From assembly GCA_018004935.1 (NCBI GenBank), contig JAGNBF010000044.1, positions 9,051-59,614 of the forward strand: 50,564 bases of DNA. The letters are read 5' to 3'. The notes beneath the pieces were generated by a model. That model worked only from the letters and a program-made list of their open reading frames with translations, was not told where the DNA came from and did no database searches. Below are positions 33,655 through 42,631 of the stretch, in pieces. A program made the position numbers and the translations under genes. The DNA is from Chloroflexota bacterium (GTDB lineage Bacteria; Chloroflexota; Anaerolineae; Promineifilales; Promineifilaceae). Positions within the stretch are counted from its first letter, which is position 1, and each line of letters starts with the position of its first letter.

Positions 33655-34569
33655 ATGACAACTGATAATTACAAAATGCTTAATAGCCCTATTCGTTGGG
33701 TCGGTGGCAAATCACGCTTTCGCAAATATATCATTCCCCTAATTCCTGCTCATACGTGTTATGTGGAACCCTTTGCTGGTGGGGCCTGGGTTCTGTTTGG
33801 TAAACCACCAAGTCCAGTAGAAGTCCTCAATGATATTGACCAGGAGCTAATCAATTTTTTCCGTGTCCTTAAACAAAAACCTGAAGAGCTGATTGCCTCT
33901 TTTGAGTGGGAATTAGTTTCACGCGCCGAATTTGAACGGCTGGCGAATACAGATCCTGCAATTCTAGCAGATGTTACACGTGCCCATCGTTTTTACTACC
34001 TTATTATGGCTGGTTGGGGTGGTGAATTAGATTATCCCCGTTTCCAAACCAGCATCTCTGATGGGGGTCATGGCAATCGCTTGATTGGGGCTCTGAAGCA
34101 TTTGCGTCAGCGGCTCGAACCCGTTTATGAACGTCTCAAGACAGTTATTATTGAAAATTTATCATGGGAAGAATGCCTCAACCGATATGACGAAGCGCGA
34201 ACGGTTATGTATATTGATCCCCCCTATCCTCAAAACGGCTGTAACTATAAACACAATATGCAAGATTGGGAAGATCACCGTCGATTAGCAAATCGGTTAG
34301 CTCAGGCAAAATGCAAATGGATTTTGTCATCATATGATATTCCTGAAATGCACAAATTGTATGATGGTTACAACATCGTTTCTGTACAAACTATTTCAGG
34401 AATGAACCAAAAGAAAAATGGCTCAGAACGAGTTGTCAACCGAGAGGTCTTAATCACGAATTTCAACACAGAAACTCAGGATATTGTTGTACCTGAAAAG
34501 AGTTACGCTCTTGTTCAACCTGCCTTGCTCCGATTGAGTGAAGGGGATGATGAGGTTATATATCAATAG
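33655..34569 (+). CDS. D12-class DNA adenine-N6 methyltransferase
   Basis: A 304-residue alpha-type (Dam/DpnM/EcoRV-like) methylase. Motif X is RWVGGKSRF (14-22), motif I YVEPFAGGAWV (36-46) binds S-adenosylmethionine and motif IV is DPPY (188-191). NDIDQELINFF is the following conserved segment. It methylates adenine in a short site that cannot be read from the sequence. It stands divergent to the C-R pair, as protective partner. The gene has no GCGGCCGC, and that octamer contains no adenine, so this enzyme cannot be its modifier. AT-rich codon use differs from neighbours, suggesting acquisition by transfer. Confidence 0.92.
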   Translation: MTTDNYKMLNSPIRWVGGKSRFRKYIIPLIPAHTCYVEPFAGGAWVLFGKPPSPVEVLNDIDQELINFFRVLKQKPEELIASFEWELVSRAEFERLANTDPAILADVTRAHRFYYLIMAGWGGELDYPRFQTSISDGGHGNRLIGALKHLRQRLEPVYERLKTVIIENLSWEECLNRYDEARTVMYIDPPYPQNGCNYKHNMQDWEDHRRLANRLAQAKCKWILSSYDIPEMHKLYDGYNIVSVQTISGMNQKKNGSERVVNREVLITNFNTETQDIVVPEKSYALVQPALLRLSEGDDEVIYQ

Positions 34570-34572
34570 TGC

Positions 34573-35799
34573 CTACTCAAAGCGTAACGCCTCAATAGGA
34601 TTGAGCGCGGCCGCACGGCTGGCTGGATAAATACCAAAGAATAATCCTACCACGAGAGAAAAACCCACCGCAAGAGCGATAGATTCCAGAGTCACACTGG
34701 TATCCAGATCGGGTACGGCAATGTGAATGCCAATGGCCCCCAGCCAGCCCAGGATGATCCCCAGCCCACCCCCCAAGACGGCCATCACTACCGCCTCTGT
34801 AAGAAACTGGCCCAAAATATCACGATAACGCGCCCCCACCGCTTTGCGTAAACCAATCTCCCTCGTTCGCTCTGTTACCGAGACGAGCATAATGTTCATG
34901 ATGCCAATCCCGCCTACCAGGAGTGAAATACCAGCAATCGCCCCCAGAAATAAGGTTAATACCTGGGTAACTTCGCCAAAGGAACTGAGGAAATCCTGTT
35001 GAGTCAAAATAAGGAAATCATCTTCGTCCCGGAAACTGATGTTATGACTCTGGCGTAGGGCTTCGGCCGAATCAATGACAATATCGGCAATCGCATCGCT
35101 GTTTGCCCCCTGCACCAGAATAAAATCTACCAATTGTCTGCCGCTGGTCTGACTGCGGTTGTTGAACAGGCGCTCTGAAGCCGTACTTAGGGGCACGATG
35201 ATCAGATCATCTTCACTGCCAAAGGTGCCACCCCCTTGTTCTTCCAGAATGCCAATGACGCGAAAAGGAACATCGTTGACCCGGATTTCAATATCCAGAG
35301 GGTCTACATCGGCGGGGAAGGTGTTTTCGACAACATCCTGGCCAATAACAACCACGCGGGAACGGGCATTATAATCGGTGTCGTCAATGAAGCGGCCGCG
35401 AACCACCTCATAGTCACGCACCGGGCCATAATCTGGGGTGCTGGCTCGCATCGTTGTACCGTAGACCGTGCCCCCATATTGCACATCCGCCCGGCGAAAC
35501 ACCACCGGTGCCACGCCAATAACCCCCGGAACCAACGCCGGATCTGATAAGGTGTCTACATCACTCAGAGCTAATGAGGAATCACTGCGATCAGGGTCAT
35601 CTGTGGGTACGATAAAGACAAGATTCGTCCCCAGGCCAATGAACTGATCCGCGATGTAGCGAGTGACACCATCACCAATGGAACGTAAGGTGATGACAGC
35701 CGCCACGCCAATCATGATACCAAGCATGGTCAGACTGGCACGCAGTTTGTTAGCCTGGAGGGCCTTTAGGGCAATGCGAATGTTTTCGAGGAGTTTCAT
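34573..35799 (-). CDS. MacB-type ABC transporter permease, second copy
   Basis: A 408-residue permease with one N-terminal helix (LRASLTMLGIMIGVAAVITL), a large MacB_PCD extracellular domain (about 45-270) and three C-terminal FtsX helices with GGIGIMNIMLVSVTERTREI, GLRKAVGA and the closing NPIEALRFE. It is the last gene of a four-gene exporter operon and a paralogue of the preceding permease, from which it is separated by 40 bases. MacB normally acts as a homodimer; two different permeases suggest a heterodimer. The start is at the MKLLENIRIAL position matching its twin; the open frame runs further upstream to 35916. Two GCGGCCGC sites are present, one in the C-terminal ASRAAALNP block. Confidence 0.9.
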   Translation of the reverse strand: MKLLENIRIALKALQANKLRASLTMLGIMIGVAAVITLRSIGDGVTRYIADQFIGLGTNLVFIVPTDDPDRSDSSLALSDVDTLSDPALVPGVIGVAPVVFRRADVQYGGTVYGTTMRASTPDYGPVRDYEVVRGRFIDDTDYNARSRVVVIGQDVVENTFPADVDPLDIEIRVNDVPFRVIGILEEQGGGTFGSEDDLIIVPLSTASERLFNNRSQTSGRQLVDFILVQGANSDAIADIVIDSAEALRQSHNISFRDEDDFLILTQQDFLSSFGEVTQVLTLFLGAIAGISLLVGGIGIMNIMLVSVTERTREIGLRKAVGARYRDILGQFLTEAVVMAVLGGGLGIILGWLGAIGIHIAVPDLDTSVTLESIALAVGFSLVVGLFFGIYPASRAAALNPIEALRFE

Positions 35800-35839
35800 A
35801 CTTGTTTGTATACGGATGAGTGCGTTGAAAGGGGATGCC

Positions 35840-37078
35840 CTATTCATAACGTAACGCATCAATCGGGCTGAGCGCGGCCGCGCGCGTCGCCGGGTAAATG
35901 CCAAAAAACAGACCAATCAAGGCCGAAAACCCTATCGCCAGTACCACAGAATCCCAGGCCAACGTTGGTTGTAGCGTTTCAGAGTAGGTAGCAATGAGAA
36001 AAGCCCCCGCCGCCCCCAATATCAAACCAATCAGCCCCCCCAACACGGCCAATACCATCGCTTCTGTCAGAAATTGCCATAAAATATCCCGTCGTTTAGC
36101 CCCCACCGCTTTACGTAAGCCGATCTCACGGGTTCGTTCCCGTACCGAAACCAGCATAATATTCATAATGCCAATCCCCCCCACCAGCAGAGAAATCCCG
36201 GCAATAACCCCCAGAAAAATAGTCAACACATTGGTCACCTCACTAAACGCACTCACCAATTCTGCCTGACTAATCACGGTAAAATCATCTTCTTCATCAA
36301 AGGCGATCCCATGCGTTTCACGTAGAACCAGCTCCATCTGCACAATAGCCGCCTCTTGCCGATTCTCGTTAATAACCTGGGCATAAAGCAAATCTATAGC
36401 CATCTGCCCATCCGCACGACGCGCAGGGAAGAGTCGCCGTTGGGCGGTGGAAATAGGTACCAGAATCAAGTTATCCTGATCATTGAAGCCAGAGCCACCT
36501 TTTTCTTCCATCAGACCGATAATCTGGAAGTTGACATTGTTGATGCGAATGGCCTCACCCACAGGAGGTTCTCCATCAGGAAATAGTTTCTCGTACACCG
36601 TCTGACCAATCACCGCTACACGAGCATTTGTAGCGATGTCCTGTTCATCAAAAAAGCGCCCCACGGCCGGATAGAAGTTGCGGATGGGGGGAAACCCCAC
36701 CGTCGTCCCGGTGATCTGGGTGCGGGCATCATACCCCCCCCGGGTAACTGTAGCGGAACGGCCATATTCAGGCACTACGGCAACCACATCAGGTACACGC
36801 AAAGGATCGGCCAGAGCTTCCATATCGCCATCCGTGAGTCCCTGCCCTCCCCGGCGGCGTGGCCCATTCTGATCAAACTGACCGGGAAAGACAAAGAGCA
36901 GGTTGTTACCCAACCCCTGGAACTCCCCCACCACAAACGCCTGCACTCCCTGGCCCACTGAGACCAGGGTAATGACGGCGGCTACACCGATAATGATGCC
37001 TAACATCGTCAACGTCGCCCGTAATTTATTGGCCTGTAAGGCTCGGAAAGCCAGGCGTACATTTTCCCAGAGGCTCAT
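35840..37078 (-). CDS. MacB-type ABC transporter permease, first copy
   Basis: A 412-residue protein with the same plan as the downstream copy: N-terminal helix (LRATLTMLGIIIGVAAVITL), MacB_PCD domain, and a C-terminal FtsX unit with GGIGIMNIMLVSVRERTREI, GLRKAVGA and the end SPIDALRYE. AGGTGAG lies just before the ATG, and only nine bases separate it from the ATPase gene. The two permeases share the helices closely but differ in the extracellular domain, which here contains a basic Gly/Arg loop (GPRRRGGQG). One GCGGCCGC is placed at TRAAALSP, the same C-terminal position as in the twin. Confidence 0.9.
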   Translation of the reverse strand: MSLWENVRLAFRALQANKLRATLTMLGIIIGVAAVITLVSVGQGVQAFVVGEFQGLGNNLLFVFPGQFDQNGPRRRGGQGLTDGDMEALADPLRVPDVVAVVPEYGRSATVTRGGYDARTQITGTTVGFPPIRNFYPAVGRFFDEQDIATNARVAVIGQTVYEKLFPDGEPPVGEAIRINNVNFQIIGLMEEKGGSGFNDQDNLILVPISTAQRRLFPARRADGQMAIDLLYAQVINENRQEAAIVQMELVLRETHGIAFDEEDDFTVISQAELVSAFSEVTNVLTIFLGVIAGISLLVGGIGIMNIMLVSVRERTREIGLRKAVGAKRRDILWQFLTEAMVLAVLGGLIGLILGAAGAFLIATYSETLQPTLAWDSVVLAIGFSALIGLFFGIYPATRAAALSPIDALRYE

Positions 37079-37087
37079 AGCTCACCT

Positions 37088-37837
37088 TTAGTGCAGTAAA
37101 GTGTCGGATGGGCGTTCGGATTGCCCGGCGATCAGGGGATCGGGGACTTCTTCATCACGCAAGACAAGGCCATCTGCCAGTGTGATGACGCGGCGGGTGT
37201 GACGGGCAATCCAGGGATCATGGGTAACGAAGATGACGGTAATGCCCTGATCGCGGTTGAGTTCCTGGAAGATGCGCATGATTTCCGTGCCTGATTTACT
37301 GTCCAGATTACCGGTGGGTTCATCGGCCAGGATAATATCTGGCTCATTTACCAGGGCGCGGGCAATGGCCACACGCTGTTGTTGGCCCCCGGAAAGTTCA
37401 CTCGGTTTATGCTCCAGGCGATCACCGAGACCCACCTTTTCCAGGGCCATTTTCGCCCGCTGATGGCGTTGCCCCTTCCCGGCATACACCAGGGGAAGTT
37501 CAACCTGTTCGATGGCCGAAGTGCGGGAGAGCAGGTTGAAGTTTTGGAAAACGAAGCCAATTTTACGGTTGCGAATATCGGCCAGGGCGTCGTCGTCGAG
37601 TTGGCTGACATCATCACCCCCGAGGATGTAGTGGCCGCTGGTAGGTTTATCCAATGCGCCGAGCATGTTCATCATCGTGGACTTGCCGGAGCCGGATGGC
37701 CCCATGATGGCAACGAAGTCCCCCTGGTAAATGGTCAGGCTGACGCCATTCAGTGCCCGAACTTCGTGTTCGCCCAGGTGATACACTTTGGTCATGTTTT
37801 CGATAGTGATGACGGGTTTTTTGCCGTTGGTGGTCAT
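37088..37837 (-). CDS. MacB/LolD-type ABC transporter ATP-binding protein
   Basis: A 249-residue ATPase: Walker [11 protein letters not shown]-loop VFQNFNLL, signature LSGGQQQR, Walker [13 protein letters not shown] and H-loop FVTHD. The short form and the TGNLDS string place it in the MacB/LolD/FtsE group that drives mechanotransmission rather than transport through the membrane. The start at 37837 ([19 protein letters not shown]) is taken because upstream sequence to 38107 is unrelated, repetitive and Pro-rich. It is second in the operon after the HlyD-like gene. It carries no GCGGCCGC. Confidence 0.93.
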   Translation of the reverse strand: MTTNGKKPVITIENMTKVYHLGEHEVRALNGVSLTIYQGDFVAIMGPSGSGKSTMMNMLGALDKPTSGHYILGGDDVSQLDDDALADIRNRKIGFVFQNFNLLSRTSAIEQVELPLVYAGKGQRHQRAKMALEKVGLGDRLEHKPSELSGGQQQRVAIARALVNEPDIILADEPTGNLDSKSGTEIMRIFQELNRDQGITVIFVTHDPWIARHTRRVITLADGLVLRDEEVPDPLIAGQSERPSDTLLH

Positions 37838-37973
37838 AAGATGGTGTATTTGTAGAGTAGTTGTTGGTTTTCGTAAAACCGATTTTGCGCCAGATGTAGC
37901 AATGATGGGGGAGTGGGGGTTGCGGTTTTGATTGGCCCAGACTTGTTGCCTGAAGCCGCAATCCCCTGGTGGT

Positions 37974-39497
37974 TTATTCCCCTGTACCGAAGAGGCTAAA
38001 CGCTTCTCGTTCGTTGGTAATGACGACTGTATCTCCGGCGGAGAGACCGGAGATGACTTCGCTGAATTGTTCGTTGCGTAAGCCTGTTTCGATGGTGATT
38101 TCGGCAATGGCCCCGGTGTTGTCTTCTACCTGGACGAAGGCGGCCCCGGTTTCTCGGTCAAGGCGCACAGCCCAATTCGGAACAACCAGGACGTTTTCGA
38201 TGACCTGGGTAATGATGGAGGCGTTGGCACTCATGCCGGGGCGAAGTTGTACGCCTTCCTCTACCTCGGTGATGTTGATGGTGACGAGGTAGGTGACGAC
38301 GCCGCCGATGGCACTGGTAGATGTGGGGGCGATTTCGCTGATGGCTCCGCGCACGGGCAGATCGGGGAGGGCATCCAGGGTAAGCGCAACATCCTGACCC
38401 AGGGTAATCTGGTCAATATCAATTTCGTCTACATTGACGGTGATGTGGTAGGCCCCTTCGTTGACGAGGGTGATGGCGGGGGCACCGGGGCTGGCTTGCT
38501 CACCGGTGTTGATGAGGACGGAAGCCACGCGGCCGCTCATTGGGGCAATGATTTGTGATTCTTCTAGCCGTAACTGGGCCAGCGCCAGGCTGGTGCGGGC
38601 ACTTTCTACCTGAGCTTCTAAGATGGCAATTTCCTCAGTGGTGGGCGGGTCGAGCAGGCGTTGGTAGGCGGCTTCGGCGCGGGCAATGTTGGCTTGCGCG
38701 GCCGCAATGTTTCCTTCTGCCGCTAATACGGAGGCTTCGGCGGAGGCAATGGCCGCATCAGCCGCCTGAATGTCGGCGGCGCGAGGACCTGCCTGAAGGA
38801 CTGCCAGCCGGGATTGGGCGGCGCGTAGCCCTTCCTGAGCGGCAAATAGTTGAAAGCGCGTTTGTTCTTCAATCGTTCCCCCGACGCCAAATTCGATGAT
38901 CCGATCATAACTGTCCTGAATCGTTTCCATTTCGGCGGTGCGAGCGGCGATTTCGGCTTCTGCGGCCGCGATCTCCGCATTGGTCGCTCCGGCCAGCAGT
39001 TGGGACCGTTGGGCCTGGGCTTGTAACACGCCTGCCTGGGCCTGAGCCAGATTGGCCTCAGCGACCTGGTGATTGGCGGTGGCCGCATTAATATCGGCCT
39101 GAGCCGTGGCTAAAGTTGCCTCACTGGGGGTGGCATTAAGCCGCTGTTGCAAGGTTAACATTTGAATTGTCAGAGAATTTTCGGCCTGAATTACCTGTAA
39201 GGCTAGTTCTTCACTGTTGAGAGTGGCCAGAATATCTCCAACCTGTACGGTTTGCCCGCGCACGACATTCACTGCCTGGATGGTACCGGCCAGGCCAAAA
39301 TTGAGTGAAATCAGGGCTTCTGGTTCAATGGCTCCGGTCGCATTGACTGTTGCCTGGATGGTTCCAACTTCGATTTCGGCCCGCCGTACCACTTCGATAG
39401 CCTGGGCCGCCTGGGTAGCCTGCTGTTGTCGGATGACAAAGTAGCCGGTCACGATCAATACAATCACAATGCCGATAATGACAATCGTTCGTCGCAT
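37974..39497 (-). CDS. HlyD/MacA-type membrane fusion protein
   Basis: A 507-residue adaptor of the exporter: one N-terminal helix (TIVIIGIVIVLIVTGYFVI), a biotinyl-lipoyl-like half (VNATGAIEPEALISLNFGLA), a long Ala/Glu/Gln-rich coiled-coil hairpin (about residues 100-300), the second lipoyl half (IIAPMSGRVASVLINTGEQ) and a beta-barrel domain ending in VPNWAVRLD. ATG 39497 is chosen because GAGG stands six bases upstream; a longer start at 39521 lacks a ribosome site. The hairpin is very long for MacA. With no outer-membrane gene in the operon, export to the cell surface of a single-membrane cell is likely. GCGGCCGC occurs three times, twice read as Ala-Ala-Ala in the coiled coil. Confidence 0.9.
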   Translation of the reverse strand: MRRTIVIIGIVIVLIVTGYFVIRQQQATQAAQAIEVVRRAEIEVGTIQATVNATGAIEPEALISLNFGLAGTIQAVNVVRGQTVQVGDILATLNSEELALQVIQAENSLTIQMLTLQQRLNATPSEATLATAQADINAATANHQVAEANLAQAQAGVLQAQAQRSQLLAGATNAEIAAAEAEIAARTAEMETIQDSYDRIIEFGVGGTIEEQTRFQLFAAQEGLRAAQSRLAVLQAGPRAADIQAADAAIASAEASVLAAEGNIAAAQANIARAEAAYQRLLDPPTTEEIAILEAQVESARTSLALAQLRLEESQIIAPMSGRVASVLINTGEQASPGAPAITLVNEGAYHITVNVDEIDIDQITLGQDVALTLDALPDLPVRGAISEIAPTSTSAIGGVVTYLVTINITEVEEGVQLRPGMSANASIITQVIENVLVVPNWAVRLDRETGAAFVQVEDNTGAIAEITIETGLRNEQFSEVISGLSAGDTVVITNEREAFSLFGTGE

Positions 39498-40474
39498 AGG
39501 TTGCCTCAATGATTTAGCCATTGTGAGAGGTTCAGGTAAGGTGGGCTTACCTGGGTTCCCCCGTAAATTTTTTGGTTAATAGAGTCTGTTTTTCTGATGA
39601 TGACAAAAAAAGGGAAAACGGGAAAGTGCTTTTTGTCACGCGGCCGCGAGACCAGCGTCATCCCTCATTTGTCAGCTAGATTATGCCGGATTTGTGGCGG
39701 CGGGGAAATAGAGATGCGGCGGGGAACTATAGGTAATCGTCCTAAAATAAGTTAGGTGGCGTGGTCAGGAGACCGGCCACAGCAAGGTAGGGAACGATAC
39801 TGACAACGGGCACAATCTGCGGTTTTCTCGTCTTGTCGCCGGGTCACGTTATCGCCGCGTTGGGTTTATCCGGGGCCATCCCCACCCCTAACCCCGCCCC
39901 AGGGGCGGGGAACTTTTCTAAGGGGCATTCCCCCCTTCCCTCGGGAAGGGGGCAGGGGGGATGGGGTCAATGAATGCGTTACCCGATTAAAAATTTAATG
40001 AACAATCAGGCTGTTGAGTATACCTATAAATCATGGGGCACAGACCTGACAGGTTTTAGAAACCTGCAGGTCTCCCACAAAACGTGGATATACTCCAGGC
40101 TGTTCACCCCCTCGAGAAAACGGCAAACGCCAAGAGCAAACCAAATTGAGAATTACTGCAAATCTACCTAAACTGTGGCCGCCAACAAGATGTCACTTTA
40201 TGATCGTGGTAAGGTATCTTCTCAATATTTCGGGGCAAACGAGGCCTGAGCTTGTCGAAGGACGTTGGTTGCGACAGGCTCAACCAACGTCATCGCGCTT
40301 TATTGAGAAAATATGTGGTAAGTATAACTTGGCGATTTGCTGTGGTCGGTCTTCTAACCGTGCCACTCTTAGCAAGCAGGTTATTTAATTTTCGTTCCTA
40401 AACAAATCAGGTAACGATAGACCGCAAGAGAATAATAGGGGGTATGGGCATCTGCCCAAGAGAGGATTTTGCTT
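39498..40474. repeat. Repeat-packed intergenic region
   Basis: No gene is seen in 977 bases. In order: the only intergenic GCGGCCGC (39640); a core-B element (39731-39790, GTAATCGTCCTAAAATAAG then GGTGGCGTGGTCAGGAGACC); a family-C left end (ATACTGACAACGGGCACAAT near 39807) and its right end (ATGTCACTTTATGATCGTGG near 40190); between these a CCCCGCCCC/GGGGCGGGG hairpin (39892-39910) and a core-A element (40032-40098); a REP-like hairpin (40244-40290, ACGTTGGTTG/CAACCAACGT); and a reversed core-B element (40335-40402) whose right end matches that at 1374. Confidence 0.75.
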
Positions 40475-41671
40475 ATGAAGCATATGATAAGACGTTTGGC
40501 TTTGGGGTTGGTTGGGTTGGTGATGTTGGGAGGATTATTGGCCTGTAGGCAAACCAATACGGACGGGTTGCCCACGCCCATTCCCACGGCCTTTTTGCCT
40601 ACCTCGGAACCTACCATGGTTCCTCCATCCCCATCAGCTACTGGCGCGGCCGCGCTAGTGGCGCCTACTGTTGAACCTACCTGGACGAGTACCCCTGTTT
40701 TTGCCACCCGAGAATCGGCAGGCGGCGCGGCCGCGATCAACATTACCACACCGACCGAAAACCTTACCCTGTTGACCGGCGCGACCATTCATGTCAGTGG
40801 GTTGGGGCAGGTGAGTGCGGATCAGTCATTGGTGGTGCAACTGCTGAGCGTGGGCGGTTATTTGCTGGCTGAAGAATTGGCCACGGTAGAGAACAACACA
40901 TTTCAGGTAGATGTAACGATCCCTATCACGATGACTGGTATGGCTCAACTTCAGGCACAGGTGCGAAGTATTGCCGGAGATATTCTGGCTATAGATACGT
41001 TGTCGGTGATGATTGGAGCCGACGCGGCCGCGAACCCTCGTTACTTGCAACTGTACCATCCCACCGTCAACATGAAAGCTGTTGGGGGGTATTACCTCTT
41101 TTTTGATGGGTATGCCAGCCAGCCTACGGGTACGGTACAGATTGCCCTCTACATGGATAATTGCCAGACAGAAGCGGCCGCGACCAGCTTCCGGGTTTCC
41201 AGTAGTAGTTACTGGCAGGGATACCTCTACATTCCTACCACCCTCACCGGGCCAGCCTGCGCCATTGCCCGCTTTGGTGCTCCCGGTGCCGAAAACTGGC
41301 GCGAGGCTCAAATTCCCCTGGAGTTGAAGAAACCCAATGAAGAAGGAGCCTATGCCGTTTACCTTTTCAGTCCACTGCCGCAGAGTGAACTGGTGGGGGG
41401 CACAAATGGGACCTTCTGGGGTATGGCCTACAATGCGGCTGAGAATACGGTGGTGATTTCACTCCTGCGTGAGGATGGGGTTAACCTGGCTCAGGGCAGT
41501 GCGACGGTAGATGCCTTTGGTTATTGGGAAACCAGCTTGAATATTCCCCTTACCTATAGTGGCAACGCGCAGGTGGTTGTGGCGATTGGTGACCCGGAAG
41601 AGGAAAACATTGCTCAGGCAGTCATAGCGGTTCTGATCTTGCCCCCACCTACACCGACGCCATTCCCGTAA
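40475..41671 (+). CDS. Lipoprotein with repeated beta-sandwich (Gmad2-like) domains
   Basis: A 398-residue exported lipoprotein. The signal is MKHMIRRLALGLVGLVMLGG followed by LLAC, with the acylated Cys near residue 24. A Thr/Pro/Ser linker is followed by a first beta-rich domain starting NITTPTENLTLLTGATIHVSG, similar to Gmad2 immunoglobulin-like domains of spore-germination proteins. A second copy appears near the end (VYLFSPLPQSELVGGTNGTF). The protein closes with a Pro/Thr tail. AGAGGA precedes the ATG at 40475. The ligand is unknown; it may hold surface structures. Four GCGGCCGC sites encode Ala-Ala-Ala, one of them in the linker. Confidence 0.75.
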   Translation: MKHMIRRLALGLVGLVMLGGLLACRQTNTDGLPTPIPTAFLPTSEPTMVPPSPSATGAAALVAPTVEPTWTSTPVFATRESAGGAAAINITTPTENLTLLTGATIHVSGLGQVSADQSLVVQLLSVGGYLLAEELATVENNTFQVDVTIPITMTGMAQLQAQVRSIAGDILAIDTLSVMIGADAAANPRYLQLYHPTVNMKAVGGYYLFFDGYASQPTGTVQIALYMDNCQTEAAATSFRVSSSSYWQGYLYIPTTLTGPACAIARFGAPGAENWREAQIPLELKKPNEEGAYAVYLFSPLPQSELVGGTNGTFWGMAYNAAENTVVISLLREDGVNLAQGSATVDAFGYWETSLNIPLTYSGNAQVVVAIGDPEEENIAQAVIAVLILPPPTPTPFP

Positions 41672-41683
41672 GGGTTGTCCCTG

Positions 41684-42562
41684 TTATAGCGCCAGCCGTT
41701 GTCCCGTATAAGCAAGGGTTATGCTCGCGGCCGCGACCATCTGTTGGGCCGCACTGGCTTCATCCAATAGAGGATTTGTGTGGTTAAAATGGGTCAGGAT
41801 TATTTGCGTAGGGATTCCCGCAAATGTCTCTAATGTCTCTACTACCAGCGGGTGGGCTACCGGCGGCCTGCCCCCCAATTCATCTACACTAAAAAATGAT
41901 GCATCCAATAGCGCCATATCCACCTGGCCAATGGTGGTTCTGGCTTCCGGCCACGCTGACCAGTGATCAATATCGGGCAGATAGAGGAGTGATTTGTGTG
42001 GCCCCTGGATGTGAAAAGCCAGTGTACCCGTCCGGGCTTCATCTCGGTGTGGTACGAGAAGGGGCGTGATGGAGAGATCCGGAGCCAGGGTGAGGGCATA
42101 ATCTGGCAAGAGGGACCTGGGGTGACAGGCTGATAGCAGGGGCCGGAGCAAATTTTCCTGCCATAGGAGATCCAGCATTGGGGGTGTGCCGTAGATGGGC
42201 ACATTTTGGATAAACATGCCTTCGGGGCCAAGCTGATTGAGGCCACCGACGTGCCCCATGTGCGCATGGGTGAGAAAAATACCATCTGGCGGCCGCAATC
42301 GTGCGGCTCTTTGGGGATGAAAGCCAAGCCAGGGGGCCAATAAGTTAAGTTGATAACGTACATCTGGAGTCACATCTACCAGCCATACCTGGGCGGGCAG
42401 GGTGCGGCTATCTACAATGGCGATAGCCGTAGCGTATTGGGCAAGGGCTGGGTTAATAAACGCGGCCGCGCAACGAACACACCGACAGCCCACATGGGGT
42501 AAACCGGCATCCTGCATGATACCGAGGACATATACGAATACGTCTGGGTTAGAGAAAGGCAT
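41684..42562 (-). CDS. PqqB-like metallo-beta-lactamase-fold hydrolase
   Basis: A 292-residue protein with the PqqB pattern: GIMQDAGLPHVGCRCVRC near the start, whose Cys26, Cys28 and Cys31 form a structural zinc site, then a metallo-beta-lactamase core with HxHxGH at 99-104 (THAHMGHVGGL), LYLPDIDHW and LTHFNHTNPLLDE. The usual Asp of HxHxDH is Gly, as often seen in PqqB and relatives. No other pqq gene is nearby, so a role in PQQ synthesis is unsupported; stand-alone PqqB-like hydrolases of unknown substrate are common. It is convergent with the lipoprotein gene with 12 bases between. Three GCGGCCGC sites occur. Confidence 0.85.
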   Translation of the reverse strand: MPFSNPDVFVYVLGIMQDAGLPHVGCRCVRCAAAFINPALAQYATAIAIVDSRTLPAQVWLVDVTPDVRYQLNLLAPWLGFHPQRAARLRPPDGIFLTHAHMGHVGGLNQLGPEGMFIQNVPIYGTPPMLDLLWQENLLRPLLSACHPRSLLPDYALTLAPDLSITPLLVPHRDEARTGTLAFHIQGPHKSLLYLPDIDHWSAWPEARTTIGQVDMALLDASFFSVDELGGRPPVAHPLVVETLETFAGIPTQIILTHFNHTNPLLDEASAAQQMVAAASITLAYTGQRLAL

Positions 42563-42631
42563 GAATGTATTATGGGCATGCCCTCACTGGGGGCAAATTG
42601 CCCTGTGGCCTGGGGCGATTGCCTACTCGGA

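Noticed and set aside
33655-34569. The D12 methylase as the enzyme behind the iterated palindrome
   Set aside because: It is an adenine methylase and the octamer has no adenine; the cassette also looks newly acquired and nearly lacks the octamer.
41684-42562. A PQQ biosynthesis locus
   Set aside because: Only a PqqB-like hydrolase is present; no PqqA, C, D or E gene is in the window.
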